Shown here piece by piece: positions 1-7,801 of a DNA stretch of 64,000 bases. Positions within the stretch are counted from its first letter, which is position 1; the number at the start of each line of letters is the position of its first letter. Origin of the DNA: Sulfurovum sp. UBA4779 (GTDB taxonomy: Bacteria > Campylobacterota > Campylobacteria > Campylobacterales > Sulfurovaceae); assembly GCA_002403155.1 (NCBI GenBank), contig DHHF01000004.1:17176-81175 (forward strand), given 5' to 3'. The notes under the pieces are model-generated. The model worked only from the letters and a program-made list of their open reading frames with translations. It was not told where the DNA came from and ran no database searches. A program made the translations under genes and the position numbers.

Positions 1-505
1 GCTCATGATCGCGGCCATGATGATGTTCATCTTCATGATGGTGATGATGGTCATCTTTTAGAAGCCAGGCGCAAATAAGATTTACAATAAGCCCAACAAT
101 AGCGATAATAATTGCTTCTTTATAAGAGATATCTACAGGGTTGAATATTCTTTCAATGGAGTGCAAAGCCATAAAAAATGCAACGACTAAAAGCAAAATT
201 GCGCTGGTATAACCGCCCAAAACCTCTATCTTATAGGTGCCGAAATTGAACCTAAAATCATTGGCATATTTGTTTGCCATCACATAAGCCATATATGCCA
301 TGCCAAGCGCTAACACATGCGAACTCATATGCCAACCGTCTGCTAAAAGGGCCATAGAGTTATAATAATATCCGCCGATTATCTCTGCGACCATCGTTAT
401 CAATGTTAAAATTGTTGCATAAAGTGTATTTTTTTGGGCAATCGGATTTGACGTATCAAAGTGATGTTGATGCCCAATTTCTTTGATTGTATTTACCGTA
501 TTCAT
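1..505 (-). CDS. dmeF: DmeF-like CDF cation efflux transporter (partial)
   Basis: The gene starts at 505 on the minus strand and runs off the left edge, so only the N-terminal 168 residues are present. The visible part has the cation diffusion facilitator (CDF) signature: a cytosolic His-containing N-terminus (GHQHHFDT), TM helices with SMALLADGWHMSSH (metal-binding Asp and His) and FGTYKIEVLGG, then a His-rich loop (DDHHHHHDEDEHHHGRDH) at the window edge. These match the DmeF branch, which exports Co2+/Ni2+ from the cytoplasm by proton antiport. It lies 14 bp downstream of the MFS gene in the same direction, and the pair is divergent from an RcnR/DmeR-type repressor, which supports a metal-efflux role. 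Metal specificity is inferred. Confidence 0.88.
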   Translation of the reverse strand, partial: MNTVNTIKEIGHQHHFDTSNPIAQKNTLYATILTLITMVAEIIGGYYYNSMALLADGWHMSSHVLALGMAYMAYVMANKYANDFRFNFGTYKIEVLGGYTSAILLLVVAFFMALHSIERIFNPVDISYKEAIIIAIVGLIVNLICAWLLKDDHHHHHEDEHHHGRDHE

Positions 506-519
506 TTTTAAATTCCTAC

Positions 520-1698
520 TTATTTTGTTAGATTATTTTTCATTTTAATATTTATATAAACCATAATCAAAGAGGCCAAAGCAAAAACTCCTCCTGCATA
601 AAATGTCATATAGGACCCGAATTCTTGCCATACCACACCGGCTATAATGCTCGCTATGAGCATTGAAATTCCGCTTACAAAGTTGAATATTCCAAATGCA
701 GTTCCATTATATTCTTTTGGAGAATAATCAGCGATGAGGGTTGCCAATACCCCTTGAGTGAAACCCATATGAATTCCCCAGATTGCAGTTCCGATTAAAA
801 CTGCAATATATGATTTTGCATTTGCTAAAGTAAAATCTGCAAGTATCAAAATTATCAAACCGACGATTAACATATATTCTCTTTTTACTTTATCGGATAA
901 TTTTCCTATCGGATATGCAAAAATAGTGTAGGTAAGTGCCATAACCACCATTACAAGAGGAACCCATGCTGCTTCAAATCCGACTTCACTGGCTTTCAAT
1001 ACTAAAAAAGCTTCACTAAACCGGGCTAGCATAAACATTGCCCCGAGGATGACTACAAACCAAAATTGTTTTGAAAAGTTTTTAATGATATTAAAATTGA
1101 TAGGTATTTTAAAATCATGCTCTTTTTCTTCTTTTTTGGGCTCTTTTACTTTAAATACAATGATGAGCATAGCCGCTATTGCCGGAATTGCTGCAAACCA
1201 AAGCACTAAACGCACATTATTGCTAAATACAAGCATTAGCAAAATCGCTGCAATAGGGCCTAAGATAGCACCCATAGTATCCATAGACTGTCGGAGTCCG
1301 AAACATGCGCCTCGAATCTCTTTTGGTGCCACATCGGCTACCAATGCATCTCTTGGCGCCCCTCTAATGCCTTTTCCTATACGGTCCGTAAATCTTGCAA
1401 AAAATACAGTTTCGACGTTTTGCGCCAAAGGAAAAAGCGGTTTAGTGAGTGATGCAAGCCCATAACCCAGCAAAAGAAGAACTTTTCTTTTACCGATATA
1501 ATCGCTTATTGCTCCGGAAAAAATTTTAACGATATGTGCCGTGGCTTCTGCTATACCCTCTATAATGCCTACTCCAACCATACTCACCCCAAGCGAACCA
1601 ACCAGAAATATCGGCAAAAGGCTATGCACAAGCTCGGAAGAAAAATCCATAAAGAGGCTTACAAAACCAAGTGCCCAGACTGTTTTTGGTATCTTCAT
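520..1698 (-). CDS. MFS permease, probable metal efflux partner
   Basis: This 392-residue major facilitator superfamily permease has about 12 hydrophobic segments. The cytoplasmic loop motifs are SDYIGKRK (about residues 65-72, the classic MFS A-motif position) and DRIGKGIRGAPRDAL (about 104-118). It is followed after 14 bp by the CDF exporter and is divergent from the small metal-sensing repressor, so it is likely co-regulated with dmeF. Its substrate cannot be read from sequence. The operon suggests a Ni2+/Co2+ or other cation efflux role, while the family at large also carries drugs and sugars. Confidence 0.75.
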   Translation of the reverse strand: MKIPKTVWALGFVSLFMDFSSELVHSLLPIFLVGSLGVSMVGVGIIEGIAEATAHIVKIFSGAISDYIGKRKVLLLLGYGLASLTKPLFPLAQNVETVFFARFTDRIGKGIRGAPRDALVADVAPKEIRGACFGLRQSMDTMGAILGPIAAILLMLVFSNNVRLVLWFAAIPAIAAMLIIVFKVKEPKKEEKEHDFKIPINFNIIKNFSKQFWFVVILGAMFMLARFSEAFLVLKASEVGFEAAWVPLVMVVMALTYTIFAYPIGKLSDKVKREYMLIVGLIILILADFTLANAKSYIAVLIGTAIWGIHMGFTQGVLATLIADYSPKEYNGTAFGIFNFVSGISMLIASIIAGVVWQEFGSYMTFYAGGVFALASLIMVYINIKMKNNLTK

Positions 1699-1743
1699 GG
1701 TTTAACTCCGCTATTTAACATATTTTAAAAGAATTTTAGATAC

Positions 1744-1757
1744 TATACTCCAGTATA
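1744..1757. promoter_or_regulatory. Palindromic operator candidate for the DmeR-type repressor
   Basis: The perfect inverted repeat TATACT-CC-AGTATA lies in the 83-bp gap between the divergent MFS/dmeF genes and the repressor gene. RcnR/FrmR-type repressors bind short TACT...AGTA-flanked sites, so this is a natural shared operator. The assignment is inferred from position and symmetry. Confidence 0.55.
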
Positions 1758-1781
1758 ACTAAAAAAATGCTGAGGGGTTTC

Positions 1782-2054
1782 ATGTCACATATGATAGCCA
1801 ACAAAGAAAAACTTCTTTTGAGGATAAAAAAAATAAAAGGGCAGTTAAACGGTATAGAAAAAGCGTTGGGACAAGAAAAAGATTGTTTTAAAATCCTGCA
1901 GCAGATCAGCGCCTCAAGAGGTGCGATACAATCACTGATGAGCGAAGTGCTGGACGGACACATCAAAGAGCATTTGGGAAGCCATGTGAGCGACGAACAA
2001 AGAGAAACAGAGATTGCAAATCTGGCATTACTGTTAAAAACATATCTAAGATAG
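1782..2054 (+). CDS. dmeR: RcnR/FrmR-family metal-sensing repressor (DmeR-like)
   Basis: The protein is a 90-residue, all-helical CsoR/RcnR/FrmR-family repressor. The family pattern is clear: an N-terminal His (MSHMIANK), then RIKKIKGQLNGIEKAL (DNA-binding helix 1), the conserved Cys in EKDCFKILQQISASRGAIQSL, and His residues in DGHIKEHL that complete a Ni/Co-type site. ATG 1782 was chosen over ATG 1767 because GAGGGG lies just upstream at a suitable distance and because the N-terminal His at position 3 is typical of metal-binding members. It is divergent from the MFS/dmeF pair and is followed after 11 bp by mntP. It probably derepresses efflux genes on metal binding. Formaldehyde sensing (FrmR) is less likely given the context. 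Confidence 0.85.
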   Translation: MSHMIANKEKLLLRIKKIKGQLNGIEKALGQEKDCFKILQQISASRGAIQSLMSEVLDGHIKEHLGSHVSDEQRETEIANLALLLKTYLR

Positions 2055-2065
2055 GAGGCAGATAA

Positions 2066-2620
2066 ATGTTTGAAGTTTTATTGTTGGCATTTGCATTATC
2101 CATGGATGCTTTTGCAGTTTCAATCGGCCTTGGTGTCAAATCGGCAAGGTTTGATAAAAAACTTGCTTTTAAAGCCGCGCTGTTTTTTGGATTTTTTCAA
2201 GCTTTAATGCCTTTGTTTGGATATTTGGCAAGCGTTGGATTGGGAACTCTTATAGAATCGATAGACCATTGGGTTGCTTTTGTACTTTTAAGTGCAATCG
2301 GAGGCAAAATGCTTTATGAGGGATTTGGCGAAGGAACTGAAGATGAAATTGCGGTAATCACAAATAAAGTGCTTCTCATTTTAGCTGTTGCCACAAGCAT
2401 TGATGCTATGGCGGCCGGCTTTACGCTGAATTTGCTCGATCTAACTCCTTTTGTTTCCATGGCCATTATCGGGATCATAACCTTTGCTTTTGGTTTTTTG
2501 GGGGTATATATGGGAACAAAAGGCGGCGCTTTTCTTGAAGATAAGGCGGAAAAAATAGGCGGGATGATTCTAATCGGAATCGGCATAAAGATAGTAATAG
2601 AACATATCTTTTATTCGTGA
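2066..2620 (+). CDS. mntP: Manganese efflux pump MntP
   Basis: This is a 184-residue inner-membrane protein with six TM helices in two homologous halves, each with a conserved Asp in a helix (ALSMDAFAVSIGLG near residue 14 and ATSIDAMAAGFTL near residue 114). That is the diagnostic MntP (DUF204) pattern for Mn2+ export. It has a strong AGGAGG ribosome-binding site and sits 11 bp downstream of the RcnR-like repressor, so the two are probably cotranscribed. No mntP-type riboswitch could be fitted in the short gap. Full length for the family. Confidence 0.93.
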   Translation: MFEVLLLAFALSMDAFAVSIGLGVKSARFDKKLAFKAALFFGFFQALMPLFGYLASVGLGTLIESIDHWVAFVLLSAIGGKMLYEGFGEGTEDEIAVITNKVLLILAVATSIDAMAAGFTLNLLDLTPFVSMAIIGIITFAFGFLGVYMGTKGGAFLEDKAEKIGGMILIGIGIKIVIEHIFYS

Positions 2621-2630
2621 AGTTCTTTGA

Positions 2631-2647
2631 CTCCGCTTTTTGCGGAG
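2631..2647. terminator. Short hairpin between convergent mntP and the nos operon end
   Basis: CTCCGC-TTTTT-GCGGAG forms a 6-bp GC-rich stem in the 49-bp gap between two convergent genes. There is no U-tract after the stem on either strand, so it is at best a weak intrinsic terminator. Confidence 0.4.
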
Positions 2648-2669
2648 ACAGGAAAAGAAATAGAGACAA

Positions 2670-3131
2670 CTACATATTTAGATAGTCAATTAAACCTTTT
2701 GTCACTTCTTTAAAGTTTAAAATTCTTTTTCCGTTGTGTTCTTTCATATATTTTTTCGCATCCTCTTCGCTTGAAAACGCAGGAAGATCATCCCCCGCAG
2801 GCGAAATGTTGCTGCTGCCAAACACAAAATATGCTTTGGTGGCATCAATGGCTTCAAGCGTATTATAATCCGTTACTAAAATTTCTGCAATGTCCAGGTT
2901 GTCTTTGAGCTCATATTCCTCAAACCTTGATGGATCAAAATAAAAATCAAACATACTTTTTGGACTGCAAAAGAGCGCAACTTTGCCATTTTTCATGGTA
3001 ATTTTAGAAACCCACGTCGGAGCCTTATACACTTTTAGCTTTCTTATAAGACAAATATCGTCTTTGGTTGTTTTAATAGGTTCAGCTGATATCAATACAA
3101 AAAACGACATCAAAACAAGTAAAATTTTCAT
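2670..3131 (-). CDS. Degenerate NosL-family protein
   Basis: This 153-residue protein has an N-terminal signal peptide (MKILLVLMSFFVLISAEP). It ends the nos operon 9 bp after nosY. It aligns by eye with the C-terminal domain of the 372-residue NosL fusion at 16888-18006: shared FDFYFDPSRFE/MKFYFNPSKFE, ILVTDYNTLE/IRVTDYYTQK, KAYFVFGS/KAFYVLHS and EEDAKKYMKEHNGK/EEDAKTFLKEHYGK. The CPVCGM copper motif is replaced by a segment with a single Cys (DDICLIRKLKVYKAP), so a canonical Cu(I) site is absent. It is probably a periplasmic accessory protein, but its function is unknown. Confidence 0.75.
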   Translation of the reverse strand: MKILLVLMSFFVLISAEPIKTTKDDICLIRKLKVYKAPTWVSKITMKNGKVALFCSPKSMFDFYFDPSRFEEYELKDNLDIAEILVTDYNTLEAIDATKAYFVFGSSNISPAGDDLPAFSSEEDAKKYMKEHNGKRILNFKEVTKGLIDYLNM

Positions 3132-3140
3132 CTTTTCTCC

Positions 3141-3968
3141 TTACACTAAGTCTTTTTTTCTAAAAATATTATAACCGATAAAGGCAAACAAAAGACCCAA
3201 TACTGTTGGATAAAGGATAGAAAACAGTACAAATTTTAACTGGCTCATCATATCCAGTATATAAAATGCAACCGGGCCCATCACCGTCAATTCAGGATCA
3301 AAAAGTGAGATAGCTGCTACTCTGAATACTTCCATAGGGTTGATCAAAGCAATAGCGATAATCACTCCGTCATTGATCCTATTTTGCATCATTAACGAAA
3401 TTAGAGCAATGTCTAGAAATGACAAAAGAAAAATCCAAACAAAAAAAGCTACTCCCAGCCCCATTTCTGATGAACGAACGATAGAGGAAACCAAAAAAGC
3501 GATTCCCAAAAATGAAGAAGTCAAGGCAAACAAGAGGCCGGCATAAAGCAAGAAGAGAGACCATGGCACTTCTGCTCCTTTCATTGCACCAAAAATAACC
3601 GCGATTACCATCGCCAAAAATACAGGCAAAAATACCGTCACAAAACGTCCGATAATTTTTCCCCAATAATATTGCGAGAGTGAGATCGGAAATGAAAGCA
3701 TATATTCAAGCGTGTGATTGTCCCTGTCGCCTGAAATTGATCTTACCGTTGTGATCAGGATAAAAATAGGCAAAATCACAATAGTAATTTGAATATACAT
3801 CAAAAGGAGCCGGCTTAATCCGCTAAATCCCATCACTTGAGATTCTGTAATTCCGGCGATAAAAAACAAAGCGATCAATCCGCCAAAAACAAGCGAATAG
3901 ATCAAAAACCATTTGGCACGCAACGATTCTTTAAGATCAAGATAGGCAATTAATAGTAAATTTTTCAT
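3141..3968 (-). CDS. nosY: NosY, ABC permease for NosZ maturation
   Basis: The 275-residue ABC-2-type permease has six hydrophobic segments and the typical SGDRDNHTLEYMLSFPISLSQYYWGKIIGRF cytoplasmic stretch (split here: SGDRDNHTLEYMLSFP then SLSQYYWGK). It overlaps the upstream nosL by 4 nt, indicating translational coupling. In the family, NosDFY moves a sulfur species and/or passes copper through NosD for CuZ assembly. It belongs to the operon nosZ-B-D-G-C1-C2-H-F-L-Y. Confidence 0.92.
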   Translation of the reverse strand: MKNLLLIAYLDLKESLRAKWFLIYSLVFGGLIALFFIAGITESQVMGFSGLSRLLLMYIQITIVILPIFILITTVRSISGDRDNHTLEYMLSFPISLSQYYWGKIIGRFVTVFLPVFLAMVIAVIFGAMKGAEVPWSLFLLYAGLLFALTSSFLGIAFLVSSIVRSSEMGLGVAFFVWIFLLSFLDIALISLMMQNRINDGVIIAIALINPMEVFRVAAISLFDPELTVMGPVAFYILDMMSQLKFVLFSILYPTVLGLLFAFIGYNIFRKKDLV

Positions 3969-4447
3969 TTTGTATAACTCTTTACATTTTTATTTTTTTC
4001 GATAAAAAAAACTTTTTCACGCATTTGCTCAAAGTTTAGCACCTCTTCTCCTTTCGGAATGGATGCATTGGCTTCATGTGCCCCAAATCCATAAGCCATA
4101 GGCGTTACTGTAACAGTGTTGTAAAATGCTTTCCTTGCATCAATCCATTTTCCTGTTTCACAGTCGGTTACCCATATCTTTGCTTTGTCTTTCCATTCGA
4201 TTTTGCCCTCTTCAAACCACAAAACTGCACACCCTATATCATCAAATTTATAGTTTCTCCCGGTTTCCGGATTGACGACTTGTGCAGCATTTTTTCTGTC
4301 ACTAATCACCATCACACATCTTACGCACATGTCCCTATCCCAATGGATTTCTTCTAATGCATTGGGATCTTTCTCTTTGCATCCTGTAAAAAACAGAAGC
4401 GCAGCCAAAGACATAGTCAGCAAAAAGAGTATTTTAAATTTTTTCAT
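3965..4447 (-). CDS. nosL: NosL, copper chaperone lipoprotein
   Basis: This is a periplasm-facing lipoprotein with a lipobox near LLFFTGCKEK. ATG 4447 (MKKFKILF) gives a normal signal; a longer start at 4465 is possible. The mature N-terminus carries DRDMCVRCVMVISD, which aligns with the NosL Cu(I) motif MCxxCGM, although the usual Gly is replaced by Val. DIGCAVLWFEEGK and YGFGAHEA also fit NosL. NosL binds Cu(I) and delivers it to apo-NosZ. It overlaps nosF by 14 nt and nosY by 4 nt. Confidence 0.9.
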   Translation of the reverse strand: MKKFKILFLLTMSLAALLFFTGCKEKDPNALEEIHWDRDMCVRCVMVISDRKNAAQVVNPETGRNYKFDDIGCAVLWFEEGKIEWKDKAKIWVTDCETGKWIDARKAFYNTVTVTPMAYGFGAHEANASIPKGEEVLNFEQMREKVFFIEKNKNVKSYTK

Positions 4448-5072
4448 CTGAAACAATTTCCCCAAGATCCATATAAATTTGGCGATTTACCAAACTTTCA
4501 ACTTCGTCAAGCCTGTGGGTTACAAAAAGCATGACTTTTTCTGTTCTGATTTCTTTTAAAAGGCGGTAAAAATTATCTCTGGCTTTAGGATCCAGATTGG
4601 CAGTCGGCTCATCAAATATCATAATATCACTTTTTTTCGCCAAGCTTATTGCAATTAATAACTTCTGTTTCATACCTCCGCTTAGTTTAAAAAAGGACTT
4701 ATTCATGTTTCCTTGTAAATCCAATTCCATTTCTTTGGCGTAATAAAAGATGTCTTCTCTTTTTGTATCGGAACTTTTTTCTATATAGCTAAGCAAATCA
4801 TCTAAGTTAAGCGAAATCGGAGGCGGAAGCTGCGGAACGAAACTGATGTTTTTCAACACGTCAATCCTGTTGTTAATCGGGTCAAGCCCATTGATCAGAA
4901 CTTGCCCGTCATTTGGATGATAGTATCCCAACATCAATCTGATCAATGTTGTTTTTCCTGCACCATTTGCTCCCATGAGAGCAATATGGTCGTTTTTGTT
5001 AAAATTGACACTTACGTTATTAAGCGATACGGCTTTCCCAAATTTTTTAGTTAAATTTTTTATCTCAATCAT
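4434..5072 (-). CDS. nosF: NosF, ABC ATPase for NosZ maturation
   Basis: The 212-residue ATP-binding subunit contains Walker A GANGAGKTT (about 34-42), a Q-loop (FVPQLPPP), the signature LSGGMKQK (about 128-135), Walker B IMIFDEPTANLD and the H-loop in FVTHRLDEVE. It overlaps nosH by 4 nt and nosL by 14 nt. It powers the NosY permease. It is somewhat shorter than many NosF proteins (about 300 residues), as expected for atypical nos operons. Confidence 0.93.
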   Translation of the reverse strand: MIEIKNLTKKFGKAVSLNNVSVNFNKNDHIALMGANGAGKTTLIRLMLGYYHPNDGQVLINGLDPINNRIDVLKNISFVPQLPPPISLNLDDLLSYIEKSSDTKREDIFYYAKEMELDLQGNMNKSFFKLSGGMKQKLLIAISLAKKSDIMIFDEPTANLDPKARDNFYRLLKEIRTEKVMLFVTHRLDEVESLVNRQIYMDLGEIVSDEKI

Positions 5073-5977
5073 ACTAAAGACTTTAATCTAAAATCAAATT
5101 TTAACGCATCGACGTGGCATACATCCACACATCTTCCGCATAATGTACATTCTGCACCGGTAATATATTCGGTTTTTATACCGTTCTCTTTTCTTTGTTC
5201 GTCATATTTTGCTTTTGTAATTTCCAAAACTTGATTCTCAAAACAAACATCATGGCACACCATACAATGGTCGCAATTGTCGTTCCATTCGATTCTTAAA
5301 GCACTCACAGGCCCGATCATTCCGTAAGTCGTTCCGATTGGACAAAGATATTTGCACCATGCGCGTCTTGAGAAAAATATCTCAATCAGCAATACTGCTA
5401 TCACCCATGCAAGCGCGACGCTCCATCCGTACGCAACCGCCCTACTCATAATGCCCACTACGTTAATCGTCTCAAACACCAAGTATCCGCTTGTGAATGA
5501 AAGAGTCAAAAAGATGACCCAAAAAAGATATCTTACTCTATGATCGAATTCTCTGCTTTTTATAATTTTTTTGCGTACAAGCGTATTATGGATTTTTTCG
5601 CCTATTTCACTCAATATTCCATAAGGGCATACCCATGCGCAGTATGTTCTCCCGCCGATAATAAGATACACAATCAAAATCGTTATCGTACCGATAATCA
5701 TATTGATGTGCAAATGATGCTCAGCCAAGAACACTTCAAGCGTTGCAAAAGGATCAATCAAGTGAAATCCTAAAAATCTTGACGCATTCAGTGTCCCCTC
5801 AAGCATTTGAATATCAACGGCAAACGATAAAAAGAAAACAAGGTGGATAGAAATAACGGCGATCCATCTTTTAGCACGATAACTTAGCTTTTTCTTTTTG
5901 GTCTCTCTGTCTATATCAAAAAAAGTTGACCAAAAAGAGGTTTTAGCAATGGTGGCTCTTTCTTCATATTTATTCAT
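5069..5977 (-). CDS. nosH: NosH, NapH-like membrane ferredoxin
   Basis: This 302-residue membrane protein has four or five TM helices. Two cytoplasmic CxxxCP motifs (CAWVCPYG near 118 and CKYLCPIG near 207) are followed by two 4Fe-4S motifs (CDHCMVCHDVC and CTLCGRCVDVC) near the C-terminus. This is the NapH/NosH architecture, which oxidises menaquinol and passes electrons across the membrane to NosG and the NosC cytochromes. Its 4-nt overlap with nosF and the following nosC genes match the Wolinella-type nos order. Confidence 0.92.
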   Translation of the reverse strand: MNKYEERATIAKTSFWSTFFDIDRETKKKKLSYRAKRWIAVISIHLVFFLSFAVDIQMLEGTLNASRFLGFHLIDPFATLEVFLAEHHLHINMIIGTITILIVYLIIGGRTYCAWVCPYGILSEIGEKIHNTLVRKKIIKSREFDHRVRYLFWVIFLTLSFTSGYLVFETINVVGIMSRAVAYGWSVALAWVIAVLLIEIFFSRRAWCKYLCPIGTTYGMIGPVSALRIEWNDNCDHCMVCHDVCFENQVLEITKAKYDEQRKENGIKTEYITGAECTLCGRCVDVCHVDALKFDFRLKSLV

Positions 5978-5988
5978 TCGATAGCCTT

Positions 5989-6474
5989 TTATTGATTATT
6001 TTTCATCGCTTCGGCACGCGCAGGGAATTCACCGATTTCATCAGCAAACATTTTAAGATCCTCTTCGCTTAGCCCTAACAATAAGCCTTTCATAACGGTA
6101 TTTTCTTTTCTTCCGCTTTTAAATTCTATCAGCATTTCATAGATTTTTTCACTCGTTTGGCCAATCAATTTCGGTCCTACAGTCCCTTCTCCGTTTACAC
6201 CATGACAGGAAGCACATTTGCTTTTATACTCATCACTTACTTTAAAAGCATTGATATTTCCTGCTTTTTCTTTAAGCGACTTTAACTCTTCTTGCTCTAT
6301 CTCTCTGTCATCTTTTTGTGCGGGAGCAGCACCGGCAGCCGATGCTTGAGTATCTTGGAATGTTCCTAACCCTTTTGCTGCTTCACCTCCGTGATACGCT
6401 CTGCCTTTGCTGGCGACATATGCCATACTTGCAAATATTACCACTGTTAAAATCCCGACAATTACATTTTTCAT
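5989..6474 (-). CDS. nosC2: NosC2, monohaem cytochrome c
   Basis: The 161-residue protein has an N-terminal membrane anchor or signal (residues 5-22), an Ala-rich linker, then a class I cytochrome c domain with one CASCH haem motif (about residue 87) and downstream Met ligand candidates (TVMKGLLLGLSEEDLKMFADEI). It overlaps nosC1 by 4 nt. It probably relays electrons between NosG/H or the bc1 pool and the haem domain of NosZ in the periplasm. Confidence 0.9.
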   Translation of the reverse strand: MKNVIVGILTVVIFASMAYVASKGRAYHGGEAAKGLGTFQDTQASAAGAAPAQKDDREIEQEELKSLKEKAGNINAFKVSDEYKSKCASCHGVNGEGTVGPKLIGQTSEKIYEMLIEFKSGRKENTVMKGLLLGLSEEDLKMFADEIGEFPARAEAMKNNQ

Positions 6475-7046
6475 TTTTTACCCTCTCTCATTTCTTGAAT
6501 TTTTTTATTAAATGCAGCAATTTCCTCTGCGATATTCTTTAATTGCTCGTCACTCATTTGTTTAACCAAATCGGTCATCAGCGGATTATTTTTTGTGCCG
6601 TTTTTGTAGTCTATAATTCTTTCATAGATAAACTTTCCGTCTTTTGCAAGAAGCGATGGCCCGATAATCCCGTTTCCATAATCATCATGGCATGGCGAAC
6701 ATTTAACGATAAATTCTTTACTGAGTTTGCTTGTTATTAACTGAATTTCTACTGCCTCATATGGGCTTCTTAAATGGCTATACGCATCTACCGTACTTCT
6801 TGGCTCTTCTTCCTCTTTTTGTGCGGATTTTTTCTCTTTCGTATGATAGTCATAATAATATGCATCGCTTTTGTTTCTGTCGTCCGCTTTTTTCTCTATT
6901 TTAATCTCATGAGCATTTTTACTTTCAACAATCTCTATCTTAGACTCAGGCTGTGCCGTGCTTGAAGCTGTCTTGCTTTCTTCTTTCGGTTTGTCTGAAC
7001 ACCCCAAAAACAAAAACGGAACAGCTGCTAATATGATTTTTCTCAT
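6471..7046 (-). CDS. nosC1: NosC1, monohaem cytochrome c lipoprotein
   Basis: The 191-residue protein begins with a lipoprotein signal (VPFLFLGCSDK, lipid-Cys near residue 16). A charged Lys/Glu/Ser-rich linker of about 80 residues leads to a cytochrome c domain with CSPCHDDYGNGIIGP (haem motif near 116) and LMTDLVKQMSDEQLKNIAEEI. The domain is a paralogue of NosC2 and the genes overlap by 4 nt. It is probably anchored in the inner membrane on the periplasmic side as an electron carrier to NosZ. Confidence 0.9.
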   Translation of the reverse strand: MRKIILAAVPFLFLGCSDKPKEESKTASSTAQPESKIEIVESKNAHEIKIEKKADDRNKSDAYYYDYHTKEKKSAQKEEEEPRSTVDAYSHLRSPYEAVEIQLITSKLSKEFIVKCSPCHDDYGNGIIGPSLLAKDGKFIYERIIDYKNGTKNNPLMTDLVKQMSDEQLKNIAEEIAAFNKKIQEMREGKK

Positions 7047-7792
7047 GATCTCTTCCCTTTTATGTAATAATCTTCATAGCTGAGCCTAGGCTTTATCACA
7101 ATAGCGCCTTGATCTGCCGGGCACAATTCTGCACATGCGCCACACCCTATACATCCGTCATGAAATTCAGGTTTATTACCGCCGCCTTCATCCGGAATCA
7201 TGGAAATGGCGCTCAACGGATTAGGAATCGGGCACATATCGGCACATATCGTACATTGTTTGCCTTCAAATGTATCAAGTTTTGCCAATTTTTCGCGTTC
7301 CAACTCAGTAACGTTTCTTTGGCTGTTGACATACTCATGAATGCGTTGGCTGTGCCCCTTTGGCACCGGCGTATTTGTCATCGCAATACATCTTTCAGGA
7401 AATTCCAAAACCGCCACACCCATTTCGATATCTTCAGGCTTTTCGCATCGATGGTCCAGCGCCCCGCTTGGGCATGCCAAAACACACGGAACGGCGCTGC
7501 ATGCATAACAACCGCGCTCCCTTGCATCGATATAAGGCGTACCTACACCATGCCCTTTCCCGAAATCAGCCAATTTGATCGAATGGTACGGGCAAACTTG
7601 CAAGCATTGGCCGCACTTTATGCACAATGCCAAAAAATCATCTTCTTTCACTGCACCGGGCGGCCTTAATCTTGTTTCTGCATGCAGCAGATACGGGCTT
7701 AGCCCTATCCCGCCGGCCAATGCCAATCCAAAAGCTCCCAATGTGGAGTATTTTATAAACTCTCTTCGTTGTGTTTTAACTTTTTTTGCCAT
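7043..7792 (-). CDS. nosG: NosG, NapG-like periplasmic ferredoxin
   Basis: The 249-residue iron-sulfur protein has a twin-arginine signal (RREFIKYSTLGAFGLALAGG) and four 4Fe-4S binding clusters of cysteines: CIKCGQCLQVCP, CYACSAVPCVLACP, CTICADMCP and CIGCGACAELCP. This is the NapG/NosG family, the periplasmic partner of NosH in quinol oxidation. It overlaps nosC1 by 4 nt and lies 9 bp from nosD. The Tat signal contrasts with the Sec signal on NosZ in the same operon. Confidence 0.93.
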   Translation of the reverse strand: MAKKVKTQRREFIKYSTLGAFGLALAGGIGLSPYLLHAETRLRPPGAVKEDDFLALCIKCGQCLQVCPYHSIKLADFGKGHGVGTPYIDARERGCYACSAVPCVLACPSGALDHRCEKPEDIEMGVAVLEFPERCIAMTNTPVPKGHSQRIHEYVNSQRNVTELEREKLAKLDTFEGKQCTICADMCPIPNPLSAISMIPDEGGGNKPEFHDGCIGCGACAELCPADQGAIVIKPRLSYEDYYIKGKRS

Positions 7793-7801
7793 ATATGACC
7801 C

